A stretch of 64,000 nucleotides of DNA from the NCBI RefSeq assembly GCF_000224145.3, contig NC_020169.2, positions 3,802,957-3,866,956 of the forward strand. Reading direction: 5' to 3'. This DNA comes from Ciona intestinalis (lineage: Eukaryota; Chordata; Ascidiacea; Phlebobranchia; Cionidae). The notes under the pieces were generated by a model that worked only from the letters and a program-made list of their open reading frames with translations, ran no database searches and was not told the DNA's origin. Made by a program: the position numbers and the translations under genes. Each line of letters starts with the position of its first letter. Position 1 is the first letter of the stretch. This document shows positions 1 to 12,054 of this stretch, in pieces.

Positions 1-328
1 GCCCAACAAAGGGAATATGTCTCCTGGTATATACGTGTGCATGTACGCATACTGGCTAACAAAAGGAATGAGCTTAGTACAACCCCACAAACCTGTATTG
101 TTTCGGAAACATATTTTTGACACCATAGTTGGAAATTGTACATTGGGTTTTCAGAACAAAGACAATTGCAAAGTGTGTCATAAAAATATCAGGCATATAA
201 CTGGCAACAGTACATTGTGGGTAGAGTGCTCATCTTGTCAACAGTGGTATCATGCACAATGTGTGGGAATGTCTGAAGAACAACTTATATGTGATGCTGA
301 TTTTTCATGTCCAAGAGATCTGAACTGA
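1..328 (+). CDS. 3' end of a second CaRF/Ulp-like/PHD gene copy (partial)
   Basis: This open frame runs in from the window's left edge and stops at TGA 326-328. It encodes the last ~108 residues of the same protein as the complete gene at 882-4397: the end of the degenerate Ulp1-like domain (NMSPGIYVC, with no catalytic Cys) and the C-terminal PHD-like finger (CKVC ... CSSC ... WYHAQC). Against 4070-4397 there are 12 base differences, only 3 of them changing an amino acid (N/S, V/A, A/V). The 3' flanking DNA is also similar, and AATAAA signals follow near 482. This is a tandem or transposed paralogue; the rest lies upstream of the window. The excess of silent changes suggests the copy has been under protein-level constraint. 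Confidence 0.8.
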   Translation, partial: PNKGNMSPGIYVCMYAYWLTKGMSLVQPHKPVLFRKHIFDTIVGNCTLGFQNKDNCKVCHKNIRHITGNSTLWVECSSCQQWYHAQCVGMSEEQLICDADFSCPRDLN

Positions 329-881
329 TTATTGACATTATCCCAAACCATAATTTGGTGTTCAGTTTAAACATATAAAATGTAATGGTTTAACATGTGG
401 TCATATATTCACATATTTAAAATTTACTGTGACAAATATTATAAATTGAATTTGTTGTACCATAGTTTCTCCCATTATAAACAATAAATCTGTACTTAAA
501 ATAAAAAGTCTGTACTTAAAATAAATTTATTAGTTTCCAAACTGTAAGACAGCATAGAAATACAAAAAACAATCAACAATTAATCGCTCACAAAATTTCA
601 TGTATATATTTCTGGTAAAACGTAAGTGTGCACAAGGTGTATGAAAAAGGCCTTTAGTGTTATAACAACTGTCTTTTTTTCTTTATTGGTACAATAAATA
701 GGGGTGATTTATCTAATATCTATTTATTTATAGGTATTGGGTATACCTTCATTAAATCAAAATTTATAATATGCAGAAATGTTATGTCTTTTATTTATTT
801 AAAATTTACAGATCAAAAGTTGAAATACCACTTTTGTTTAAAACTTAACAAACTTTTGAAACTTATACTTATTATGCTTCA

Positions 882-3800
882 ATGGATACAGTAGAAGATG
901 GAACAAATACATCCCTGGAGTCCGAACAGTGTGTTAAATGGTTTCCATCATTTGAACTGGCAGAACAAGAATTATACAGACATGAAGTTGATACAATGTG
1001 TTCCTTTACTGTATTTACAAAAATGAAGAATGATCCAGGTAAAAGTCATTCTAATGGCAAACCGATCAAATACAGAGAATGTTGGCGCAATTAAATAATG
1101 GAAGTTTGTTTTTGTGTTTATAGATCCATTTAAACTTTAACTCATACTAATTTTTATTTTTTGAAAAAAAGTTGGATTTATAATGAAGTACTACTTATTT
1201 TAGCGTTTAATATTTGTTGTTTCAGATAAGCTGCGCATACAGTGGGACAAAGATAATATACCATTCTTTGCAATGCGATTTATTAAGTACCAATGCACAC
1301 ATGGCAAAGGCTACAAAGGAAAACAGGTTTGACTATTTTTTTTATCAACCATGTCCTGTTTGTCCTCTTGTTACTTTTGCTTTTTATACATATCACAGAC
1401 ATAGGCAGTATAACAAACATTGAGTATTCTTATAAAAAGTTTGGTGGCAAGATAATAGTTTTTGTTTTAAAATATTATGATATCATTTTTGATATAAGCA
1501 AATTTTAGCTAATAGAAGAATTTAAATTAAAATATTTCTACAAAACATACCATGTTATTTAATTTCAAACAAAGTAAGCAATGATAAACAACTGTCCCGC
1601 GCTGTGGTAAGTGGCGCGCCTGCCTGTAACACAGAGGTAATGGGTTCAAGGCTCGACACTGCTATCAGTGTTGGCGTATGTGTCCTTGGGCAAGACACTT
1701 AACGGCAATTGCTCCAAACCCAGTGGTCACTAATGGGTTGTCTAAATTATTAGCCATACATAAAAAAATTTAAAAAAAAATTTAAAAAAATAATTACCCA
1801 CAAAGGGTCATTAATGCATTCATTATTTATTCTGTAAGAGCTTGAAAACAGGTTAAATGTTTGCTTTTACTTGTAAATGATTTGTTTTAGGAAAAAATTG
1901 CTTTTGTTTTATAAAAAACTTAGTGTGGCCAAACTGGTGCCAGCACCCTAGGACCTAGGTTATGACTCCCACGATCCCAGCCAACTTCAAAAAATAGAAG
2001 AACAAAAACTAGTATAGTTCACTGTTTTTAAAAATATGTTTAAAAAACAATGAAAAAACTGATTACCAATGTTACATAAAAAATGTAACAAGCCCTGATT
2101 GTCTTTAGGTTGTATTATAAATGTTTAGGATCTATTCTATGTGGTAGGATTCCTGGGGTCTAGGTCCGATTTAGCTTGTTACCCCAAAACCTAGGCTGCT
2201 TATGTTTGTTGTTTATGAACTAAGTCTTAGTATTGCTACAACGTATACCTCTAATTTATAGACTCCTGTAATTAGCCTTGGGAAGAAGCATATGCGTGTT
2301 AAAAAATCAAGAAAAACAGATTGTGAAGCTTGCATTACAATACGGGAAATTATAAAATTTCCACAATTCAAGGTAAAAATACTTTTACCACACCACTTTT
2401 TTAAAAGTTATCAGTGTGGTAGTTTGTAGGTGAGCTTGAGGTGTTTGAAACATAATACTTGTGCTATAATAACTGTCGCTTCCCACCACGCTAAAATAAA
2501 GTAAAAGTTACATTCAAATTCTCAATGTAACCCTCGAACTTTTTACCAGTAAGTTAATAAAATGTCAGTCAAATAACAACAGATGTATATTTAACTTATT
2601 GCAATAAATTTTATTAAGGTTGCACCACAGCAGCAAAGGTTAAAGAAAAAAAAAACACTTATTTCTAAGTTTATAAAGAAAAATTTGGACACCAACAAAG
2701 ATCTGGTTAAATGCACGCTATTTAAAATGACTTTTCCTGATGCTGGTGACCATTATGGCCATGAGATTGGAAAGGTAATTGTTTACATGTTTAAAGTCCT
2801 AGAATTTTATTTATTATGATATTTTTGACCAAATTTATTTCAGGTTCAGTTGGGAACTGTAACAAACCTGAACCGGTTAGTTTTGAAATATCTCAAGGAA
2901 ATAATCGCTAAAGGAAACTCATCAGTGCCTGAGCTTAAGCAGCTTGTTGACAAGTATGTTGTTGAAGAACTCTTCAAAGATAGAACTCCACCACCACCAA
3001 CAAACAGAATATTTTATCCAACTGATCGTACTATTCGCAATCATTTGTACACAGCTGGTATTAAAGCAACGCCACAACCAAGGCGCAAACGTAAACCAAA
3101 ACAAGCTTCGTTACCCATGGAATCGTCTAATACAGACAATTTTGATATACTTATTGATGCGACTGAAGCCATACAAGATAAATCAGTTCAAACTAATAGG
3201 ATGCTGGAACTTATAGATACAATTAAAGAGGAAATGTACAATGTTACTTCAATAGATGCCTTGGTACAAGCAGAGGATCTTTTACAGACAGCTTTACAAG
3301 TTCTAAAAAGCAGTTGCGTTGACACAGTTGTAAGTGATGAGATGGATGCAACCAGCATACAGGGAAAGCGAAAGATGTTTCCCATTTCAAATAGTAAAGG
3401 ACCACAATCTAAGTTTCAAAAAATATATGAGGGTGTTTCGGTTGGTACATCTCAGCCACAAGTTTTTTCACCAGACAGTGATCAGTTGACATTACATACA
3501 GGTAAAAGAAAATCAACAATACCAAAGAAAAGGAGTTCAACCAAAATAGTGCCCTCAATAAATATGACGGGTCGTGATGAAAATCAGCCACTTCTGAAGG
3601 TTGGACAAAATACACTCTCTTATGTACAACTTATGACTTTGGAAAAATCTGTAAATGCTGTAGATAGGAATTGCCTGCGTTCATTTGACGAAACTTTTCA
3701 AGTTGGAAAGTTATGTGACAATATCATTAACAGTTATTTGTGGCAGCTTACTTCAAGATATAATCATGTCATCCATGCTGATACCAGTGTTGGATACAGA

Positions 3801-4397
3801 ATTCAACATGGTGAAGATGTGGGACAATTATGGGAAAATGTTAAAAAAAATGAAAAGTCTTATGCATTTATTCCATGGAAATCAAATGGCCAGTATTGGG
3901 TTATGATAGCAATCAATATCAAGGAGCGCAAGCTGTTGTACTTGGATCCAAACCAAACAGATGATATTGATAAAACACAGTATATTTATGAGGCCAAAGA
4001 ATTCATCAATCGTTCATTATCAGATATTTTAGGATTTTCTTTGACTTCAAGTGCCACCAACGTGCATAAGCCCAATAAAGGGAATATGTCTCCTGGTATA
4101 TACGTGTGCATGTACGCATACTGGCTAACAAAAGGAATGAGCTTAGTACAACCCCACAAACCTGTATTGTTTCGGAAACATATTTTTGATACTATAGTCG
4201 GAAGTTGTACATTGGGTTTTCAGAACAAAGACAATTGCAAAGTGTGTCATAAAAATATCAGGCATATAACTGGCAACAGTACATTGTGGGCAGAGTGCTC
4301 TTCTTGTCAACAGTGGTATCATGCACAATGTGTGGGAATGTCTGAAGAACAACTTATATGTGATGTTGATTTTTCTTGTCCAAGAGATTTAAATTGA
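882..4397 (+). CDS. CaRF/FAR1-like DNA-binding region, inactive Ulp1-like domain and PHD finger (692 aa, 5 exons)
   Basis: Exons 882-1038, 1226-1326, 2262-2372, 2619-2774 and 2844-4397 join in frame to 692 codons plus stop. Exons 1-4 (residues 1-175) resemble the calcium-responsive-transcription-factor/FAR1-type N-terminal module (FELAEQELYRHEVDTMCSF; RVKKSRKTDCEACITI). Residues ~184-246 carry a second CaRF-like motif (PPPTNRIFYPTDRTIRNHLY). Residues ~455-610 have the outline of a Ulp1/C48 SUMO-protease domain (DNIINSYLWQL, YAFIPW, LLYLDP), but the catalytic His is Tyr526 and the Cys position is Pro592; Asp543 remains. A PHD-like finger starts at Cys640, and its last Cys seems missing (CPRD). 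Likely a nuclear chromatin or DNA-binding protein, or a gene co-opted from a transposon; function unknown. The start is the first in-frame ATG of exon 1; an upstream exon is possible. Confidence 0.75.
1592..1795 (+). repeat. tRNA-derived SINE
   Basis: It sits in the 1327-2261 intron. The head has a tRNA-like A box (around GTGGTAAGTGGCGCG) and B box (GGTTCAAGGCTC). A body follows (CTTGGGCAAGACACTTAACG ... CACTAATGGGTTGT) and then an A-rich tail. Related copies lie near 14815, 18985 (minus) and 34655. This is consistent with the tRNA-derived SINEs known from Ciona. Confidence 0.75.
2118..2205 (+). repeat. Interspersed repeat with a TTAGCTTGTTACCCC core
   Basis: The block contains GGTCTAGGTCCGATTTAGC followed by TTGTTACCCCAAAACC. 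Similar blocks occur at 18805-18870 and 35474-35545, and a piece of it reversed near 17900-17935. Family and full length are unknown; it may be the body of a SINE or MITE. Confidence 0.5.
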
Positions 4398-5294
4398 TTA
4401 TTGACAATTGACATTATCCTAAACCATAGTTTGGTGTTCATAGTGTTGAGTTAAAACATAAAATTGTAATGGTTAAATATGTTATCCTATATTCACATTA
4501 AAAAACTTTATTATTTCTTTTCAAAAATTTTTTAATTCCCTTAAAAAATTTTTATTATTCCCGAAACTCATAAAAAATGAAAGTTTTGAATTTGGTCTGA
4601 ATATATTGTAATTACAATCTTTATACACGGAAAACAAGAAGTGTAGAGTAAGCAAAGAGTGCTTTAAAAAATCTGACGGTGCTATAGGGGAAATATTTGT
4701 TCAAGAGAAAACTATTACAGAGTTAAAACTTAAGGATATTTGAGTTTAAACGTGTTCAGTGCGAACGTTGGGTCGAATATTGAACCAAGGAACCTTCCAC
4801 AGTTGACTCCAGAACCACAAGCCAATTGCTGCAGGTCTGTTTGAGAATAAACCAGGGCTTTAATCAGGACGGTGGTTAAGAAAAAATCTACTGAAAGTTT
4901 TAGTTATCTATATAACATTAAAACATTAACTAAATTCCTTACAATCTAGGCTTAAAGTATCTTGCAGCTATTCTAAAGGCATTTGGGAACACTTAATATT
5001 TAGTGTAAAAATAGAATGGTCCATGGGACTGAGTTTATAACCAACTCTTTAAAAAATGTTATAATAAAAAACTTTAGTTTTGAGATTAAATAGTAGAACA
5101 AATTAACATTGTATTATTTACCACTGGAATTTAACAATCATTACAACACAAGTGATCTGTTTCAACAACACTTGCCTGCTTTTGATTTACCCCATATGAA
5201 ACTTTGCAGCTATATCCAGTTGTTTAAAATACATATTTTTAAATGTCTGGCTTACAAATACCGCATGGGAAAAATACAAAATGCTTAAACTTAC

Positions 5295-8200
5295 ATGCAG
5301 AGTTCGCTGCATAATTAGCAGACGATGTTGGAAGTAATGAAACAGTAAAAACATCTGCTCCAAGTGTGTTCCTGACATTTCCAAGTCCAGTCAAATAGGC
5401 ATCTATTATAAAAAAATTACTTGGTTGTTATTAAGTGTGGATTGTTAAATCTATCTATTTCAGAAAATTTAACACACAGTAATGTAAGTCTGCTTTCACA
5501 TATTTACATAAATGGTGTAATATAAATTACTTCGAATAACGGCTGAGTTGTAGCCAGTAGCAACAGTTATATCCGGTACCACTAAAATGATTGCATTTGG
5601 GACTGTTGGTCGATCTCCGTTTGCTGCAGTAAAGTGGAAAGCAGACGCACATCTTAATACAGAAATAGGTCTGGGTGTTCCACATTTATACTGTACGCCA
5701 GAAAACTGAAAAAAAAACACTTCAGTGTAAAGATTCTATAAAAATACAGCAAACCAGAATTTAAATTAGCAGAAAATAGAAAAGATTTGTGTTAAATAAA
5801 ACTACCTTTGTAAAAACAATTATATTCTGTTTAACAATTCTTTTTTAGGATTGAAATATTTTTACTTACAACTGTTAAAAGTGATTGAGTTGAGATGAAG
5901 GTTTTCTTTGAAGATGCAGCTGCGCCGTTTGGTGAAACTGTGCACAGACCTTCATGCATTTGAAGCGCAACTTTGGTTCCTGGATTGGTTGATGCCAAAT
6001 TTAGGTAAAACCTGAAAATTAAAACTTCAAGCTGAAATTAGAACTTCAAGCTTTGAAAATAAAAACTTCAAGCCTTTGTTTATAAAATAAAAATGGCCAA
6101 TGTAAAAAATATTTCGACTTACGACAAAAGAAACTGTTGCTGTTGAAAAAAGTTTGGGAAGTTGGCGCTGGTCAAAATACCTCCAGGTCCAAATGGTCTC
6201 AATGTTGATAACTGAGACTCTTTTTGAGAACAAGAACTCGTTTCAACGTTATCATTTCCTTCCATTATAAACAACAAATCTATACCTAAAATAAAAATAA
6301 TGTGTTAAGCTTAGAAAAATACATTTTTGTATGTAACAATTACTTTGTACTGCTGTGCATGTTGGAGCTTGATTTGGAATCCATGTTCCAGCATTACAAG
6401 TTATTGGGTTGGTACCAGACAAAGTGTATCCCGTGTTACATGAGTATGTAACTTGTTCTGAGTTGATGTATGGTGCAGCTGGTGGGAAACTACCATTTGG
6501 TCCAATGGCTGGAGGGTTCGGACAATCTGCAATAAAATTATTTTAAAACTTTAATATCATAAAATTCACCCTAAGTATCAAGCTGATGTCTAAAGTTTAA
6601 ATACTTTATTGTGTAAAATGAACAATGAAACAGTGAAATATCTGCTCCAAGTGTATGTGCTCCAAGTGAACAATGAAATGTAAGGTATGCTTGTTGTATT
6701 GCAAAAGTATATATACTCCTGCAACCAAAAAAATGTTTATAAACAAAAGGGTAGATGTTTTTAATATATATTGCAAAAAGAACTTAATAAGCATGCTGTT
6801 TCTCATTGTATTGTTTGGTTCTCACCCAAGTAAGAAACACCCATGACGTTATCAGTGAAAATATAAGAGACGATAACTTCAACACGGTACCAATTTTTTG
6901 AAAAAAAAAATTTAAATTGTTTACATCAATTATAAAATTTGCATTGGTTCCACTCAAATAATGATAAACCTAAATCAAAATAGATCAATTTTTAATTACT
7001 TGCAGGGGGAACAGCTGTGCATGTTGGAGCTTGATTTGGGAGCCATGTTCCAGCATTACAAGTTATTGGGTTGGTACCAGACAAAGTGTATCCCGTGTTA
7101 CATGAGTATGTCACTTGTTCTAAGTTGATGTATGGTGCAGCTGGTGGGAAACTACCATTTGGTCCAATGGCTGGAGGGTTCGGACAATCTGCCACAATTT
7201 AGTTAGTAAAATACCAGTGCTACTTTAAATGTGTTCATGTACTCGCAGCATTAATAGAAGTCATGATAGGGTTTAACAATAAAACATGCTGCAAGTTCCA
7301 CTCATTTGAAATAAATTATTGTTTTATGGCGCATGTATTTAACACACATTGCACTTACTTGCAGGAGGAACAGCTGTGCATGTTGGAGCTTGATTTGGAA
7401 GCCATGTTCCAGCATTACAAGTTATTGGGTTGGTACCGGACAAAGTGTATCCCGTGTTACATGAGTATGTAACTTGTTCTAAGTTGGTGTATGGTGCAGC
7501 TGGTGGGAAACTACCATTTGGTCCAATGGCTGGAGGGTTCGGACAATCTGCATTAAAGTTTTACCTTAGTACACTAAAATTTCTAACATACTTTTTTATC
7601 ATTATAATTAACACCCTGTTTGAGAAACTTTCATTGTTCATTAGCACATGTGTAGTAATTTTTTGTTTGATTTTTTACTACAATAAAGAAATATGAAAGC
7701 CTCGTACTTTGAGCTGAAGAACATTCATTTTCTTGCACGCAACGATTTCCTAGGACGAAAGTACCGGGTTCGGGACAGATGCATCCCAATCTACAATAAC
7801 GTGGACATTGACGTTTATAATCTTTTTCCGCACAACTTATGGTGCAACCTCTGCACCAAAATCTGTAGGCGTTGGAAGCCACCGGACAAACTGAAAAACA
7901 AGGTTAGTATTTTTAGACCAGAAACAATAGCAATGTTAACTAGTAGTGAGATTATTTATCTCTTCTGTGATGTAGATCAGTATTCCATTGTGGTATGTGT
8001 CCCATTATACCTTACTGGAATAGTAACTTACAGTGCTGGTTGTTGTCTCCTTTTTATTTACAACACATTTTAAAGATAATAATGTAATCTTAGCATGCTT
8101 GAACAATACAATAAAACAAAAAAAAAACGATGATTGAGCAGAAAGATAAGGACCAAGTAATATAAACTATAATTATCAGAACACACACTTTGTAATGCAA

Positions 8201-11200
8201 CGAAAATAATTTAAAGGCCAATACATAGCATATACAATTATTAGACCCAAAGTCTACAAGTTATTGATCAGTTAAAAAAAATGTATAGAAATGTCAGCCT
8301 AATCTATAATATAACTGTACCTGCTGTTGGAGGTGCAGGAGTGGGACATTGACTTTTCAATATACATCCGCCATTGTGCCCAGCATAACCCCTACGACAA
8401 ACACAACCAGGGATACAAAAATGATTTCGTGGACAAGGATTAAAGTTTGTTGTTCTACAAGTCTCTTGGCAAGAAAATTGGGAACAATAAGAAAACTCTT
8501 GGCCAAAACCACAGCCTGTGAAAGGTAGACACATTTATACATTAATTGCTAATCCTAAAAGAATTTTGTTTAAAAACAGATTTAATTTATTGCTGTAGCA
8601 TATCCATACCTGATGTTGATGTACATGTTGGTGCTTCACTTGGAACCCATGATCCAGCAATACAGCTTATTGGGTTGGTACCAGACAGTGTGTATCCCGT
8701 GTTACATGTGTATGTCACTTGTTCAAAGTTGGTGTATGGTGCAGCTGGTGGGAAACTACCATTTGGTCCAATAGATGGAGGGTTCGGACAATCTAAATAT
8801 TAATATAATTTTCGTTTTTGTAACTAAAGGGTTTTGCAATATTAAGGTTATTGATTTATATACTCATTCCAAGAAAAACTAGTGAGTTTTTACAGCCTAA
8901 AAATTCCAAATGTAATTTCAATGAATCTATATATCCATTAAAAACAAATAGTTTATATAATTAGAATCTATAATTAAAAAATTAAATTTGTTATTTGGCC
9001 TAATTGGCTACCCATGTATTCATCGTACCACACATTTCTTTTTTCAAGGTATATAATGGATCACTTAGTTCTTACTTGAAGGGACAGCTGTGCATGTTGG
9101 AGCTTGATTTGGAAGCCATGTTCCAGCATTACAAGTTATTGGGTTGGTACCAGACAAAGTGTATCCCGTGTTACATGAGTATGTAACTTGTTCTAAGTTG
9201 GTGTATGGTGCAGCTGGTGGGAAACTACCATTTGGTCCAATGGGTGGCGGGTTCGGACAATCTATAATGGTTTGCTAGTTATTTTTTTGATGTAGCCGAT
9301 TGCTATTTATCACCTTAAGAATGTATGTAGCAAAGGTATGTTTAATGTATAGTGGAAACCTTTTTAGTAAAATTTTATATTAAAACTTGTCTTTAATAAA
9401 CCAATAATTTATATAACTAATATTCAATAACAACCACAGTACATTTTATTGCTAGCAGTGCAGTAAAGCATTAGTTACACTCTGTTAAGCTCTTTTAAAG
9501 CTAACATATTTAATTGCAACATCAGTTAATAAAACGATTTGTTTAAAACATTTACTTGCAGCAACTGCTGTGCATGTTGGAGCTTGATTTGGAAGCCATG
9601 TTCCAGCATTACAAGTTATTGGGTTGGTACCAGACAAAGTGTATCCCGTGTTACATGTGTATGTCACTTGTTCTGAGTTGGTGTATGGTGCAGCTGGTGG
9701 GAAACTACCATTTGGTCCAATGGCTGGAGGGTTCGGACAATCTGCTGTCAGGTAAGATGATAAATTACACTCGCCATCTAAAAAGAACTTGGCCTACAAC
9801 ATTGTAAAAACATTTGCAGTTAAAGTAACTCTTATAATGGAATGTTTTATTATTACTTGACGAGTACTTACTTTGTGTTGTAGAACATTCACTTGCTTGG
9901 ACACAACGACTTCCAAGAACAAATGTGTTTTCCTGTGGACAGGTACAACCTAATCTACAAATACCTGAACATTGCGGCCTTGTGTCTTTTTCGTCACAAC
10001 TTATGGTACAATCCCTGCATAACCATGCGTACTGATTTGTGGGTATGGGACATACTGCTGCAAAACGATGTTCATTTAAAACCACATTGCTGGTTTATTT
10101 TTTATCAACATTTGTGTTAATTATTTTAATATTATTTTTATTGCTTTATTTTTACAGTGCAGATGATAAAGATATATTTCAAATTTGATCTGAATATTCA
10201 CATACGTGAGACAAAGCACTAGGAAGAAAGTTTATTTACTAAGGTTGTATACTTACAAGTTTGCGACCCTGTGCTACAACTGCGTGTACCGCGGTAATGG
10301 TAGCTTGTTGATGTCGATGTACCAGTCTCAGGATCAACACACCAACACTGGATGTATCGGAGACACTGTTCCACATGATATTTAGCCTGGTCTGGATACT
10401 GGCAGCGGGGTCGCCATCCGAATGCGCCCAATCGATACGCATACCAGCATATGCTAGAAACAGGTGTTGCTCCTGAAAAACACAAGGTTTTGCTTTAATC
10501 GCACGAGTTTCTTAGCGTATTGTATCATATTGCTGAAATGTGTGGCTATTTTAAATATTCGAAAACATGTTTAGATTCCTCGTATGTTATCAGTGGTTTT
10601 TAGGATGGAAGATGAAAGAACATTTTTTCGTTCTATGTTTTCGACCCAATTGGTAATAAGCAAAGGGGATTCAAAGAATTGTGGAAGAGTATCCCCACGA
10701 CTCCCATGAACCGTTGTTTATTGTTTAAAATATGTTTCAGAATATCTGGATGGTATGTGCTAAAGGTGTCTCATCTTGCCCCACCCTACTATATTAACAT
10801 ACTGCGTTTCTTATGTTTCGTAAGCCGTACCATAGAATGTTTTATTGACGTCCGAAATTTGATTTAAGTACATAAAGTACCCTATATGACCTATAGACAA
10901 ATTATTTGTTTCCCGGTGGTACGGACTAAAACCGAGAAACTACCAATATTTTGCCTTGGGGCGTGAATATTTGAACAGAGAATCAGGTACCAACTACGCA
11001 ATATACCCCGTCATATTAGTTACGGGAATTCTGATCGTGATTATACGTCACAAATAATATCGTGTTGCGAATACGATTTTCTTAAACAAAAACATAAAAT
11101 AATTTTAAAGTAAATGATTTTTAAATTATACAATAACTATAATTGGAAAAAAATTACATTTGTAGTATATAAATACTACAGATGCAAAATTATCTCGTAA

Positions 11201-11304
11201 ACACTAGCTATATGGATTCATTACTTACCAACATTTTGAGAGCTAGCTTGGTCTACGACGAACGCCAAAGTTAGAAAGCAAAGAAAATACAACATATTTG
11301 ACAT
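5295..11304 (-). CDS. Secreted mosaic protein: thyroglobulin-1, TIL, sushi and vWA modules (at least 854 aa)
   Basis: Exons in transcription order: 11304-11229 signal peptide (MSNMLYFLCFLTLAFVV); 10472-10257 thyroglobulin type-1 (QCWCVDPETG); 10057-9872 TIL; 9744-9556, 9261-9076 and 8792-8610 sushi; 8515-8321 and 7890-7708 TIL; 7547-7359, 7188-7000 and 6526-6344 sushi; 6285-6123, 6011-5870, 5705-5531 and 5402-5295 vWA. All modules up to the vWA are single phase-1/phase-1 exons, the classic shuffled-module layout. The vWA fold is recognisable (PNAIILVVPDITVATG; NTLGADVFTV), but the MIDAS DxSxS is EGNDN, so metal binding is doubtful. Likely an extracellular matrix, haemolymph or immune-type protein, loosely like SVEP1. 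The last exon is unresolved: a short tail around 5210-5294 is possible but no splice choice kept a convincing frame. Confidence 0.85.
6018..6076. repeat. Short tandem repeat (AAACTTCAAGC units)
   Basis: Three imperfect copies of a ~20-base unit containing AACTTCAAGC lie in a vWA intron of the mosaic gene. Confidence 0.5.
10601..10794 (+). mobile_element. MITE, TAGTAGGGTGGGGG family
   Basis: A diverged copy inside the first intron of the mosaic gene. The interior (ACGACTCCCATGAACCGTTG) and right end (GGTGTCTCATCTTG, CCCCACCCTACTATA) are clear. The left end is degraded. Confidence 0.7.
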
Positions 11305-11859
11305 ATTTATGCTGCTAAATGCTATACGTCTACGTTGTAAAGTTACTGGTAAAAATCTTTTTCATAAAGTAACTTACAAATGACGAGAATTTTGTTTCGA
11401 CATTAAAGCAAATCTAAGTTAAATTTGCGTGTATAGGCCATACGTCAAGCCCAACTTGCAAACTTAAATCTAACTTGTAATTACGAGTTTTGCGACTTTA
11501 TATGCGTCGAATGCTGACTCACTTAACATGTACTTGCGTCACGAAAACAGGATAGTCTGGGCGAGGCACGGTTTAGTTAAGTTCGATTGATGTACAGGAC
11601 GATATCGTAAACTTACAACTACCACTGTATGACATATACTATAGTAAAACTATCGTAACATTAATCTGTGCCGAGATTGGTGTAGAGTAAGCTATATACA
11701 AGTTATCATGCCGTATTTTCCAAGATAATTCGTCATTTTCATAATCTACATCCAAAAAATATGATTGTCTTCATTTTTAAGAAATGTGCTTATACTTGTG
11801 ACTAACGTCTTTTTTTAAAAAAAAACACAACAAGTGTAAGTAAACGTTAAACATTCATA

Positions 11860-12054
11860 CAGTAGGGTGGGGGAAGATGGGACACGTTTTCATTCTATTT
11901 TCTCATTCCATTTGGTAGTAAACAAAGAACATTTAAAGAATTATAAAACCATATCCTTACGACTTCCATAAACCGTTGTTTATTGTTTAAAACTTGATCA
12001 GGATATTTGAATATTATGTGCTAAAGGTGTCCCATCTTCCCCCACAGTACTATA
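11860..12054 (+). mobile_element. MITE, TAGTAGGGTGGGGG family
   Basis: A near full-length copy with left terminus AGTAGGGTGGGGGAAGATGG and right terminus CCCATCTTCCCCCACAGTAC. It is about 195 bp and lies in intergenic DNA. Confidence 0.85.

Noticed and set aside
7693..8073. 126-codon plus-strand open frame
   Set aside because: It is antisense to a TIL exon of the mosaic gene and has no features of its own.
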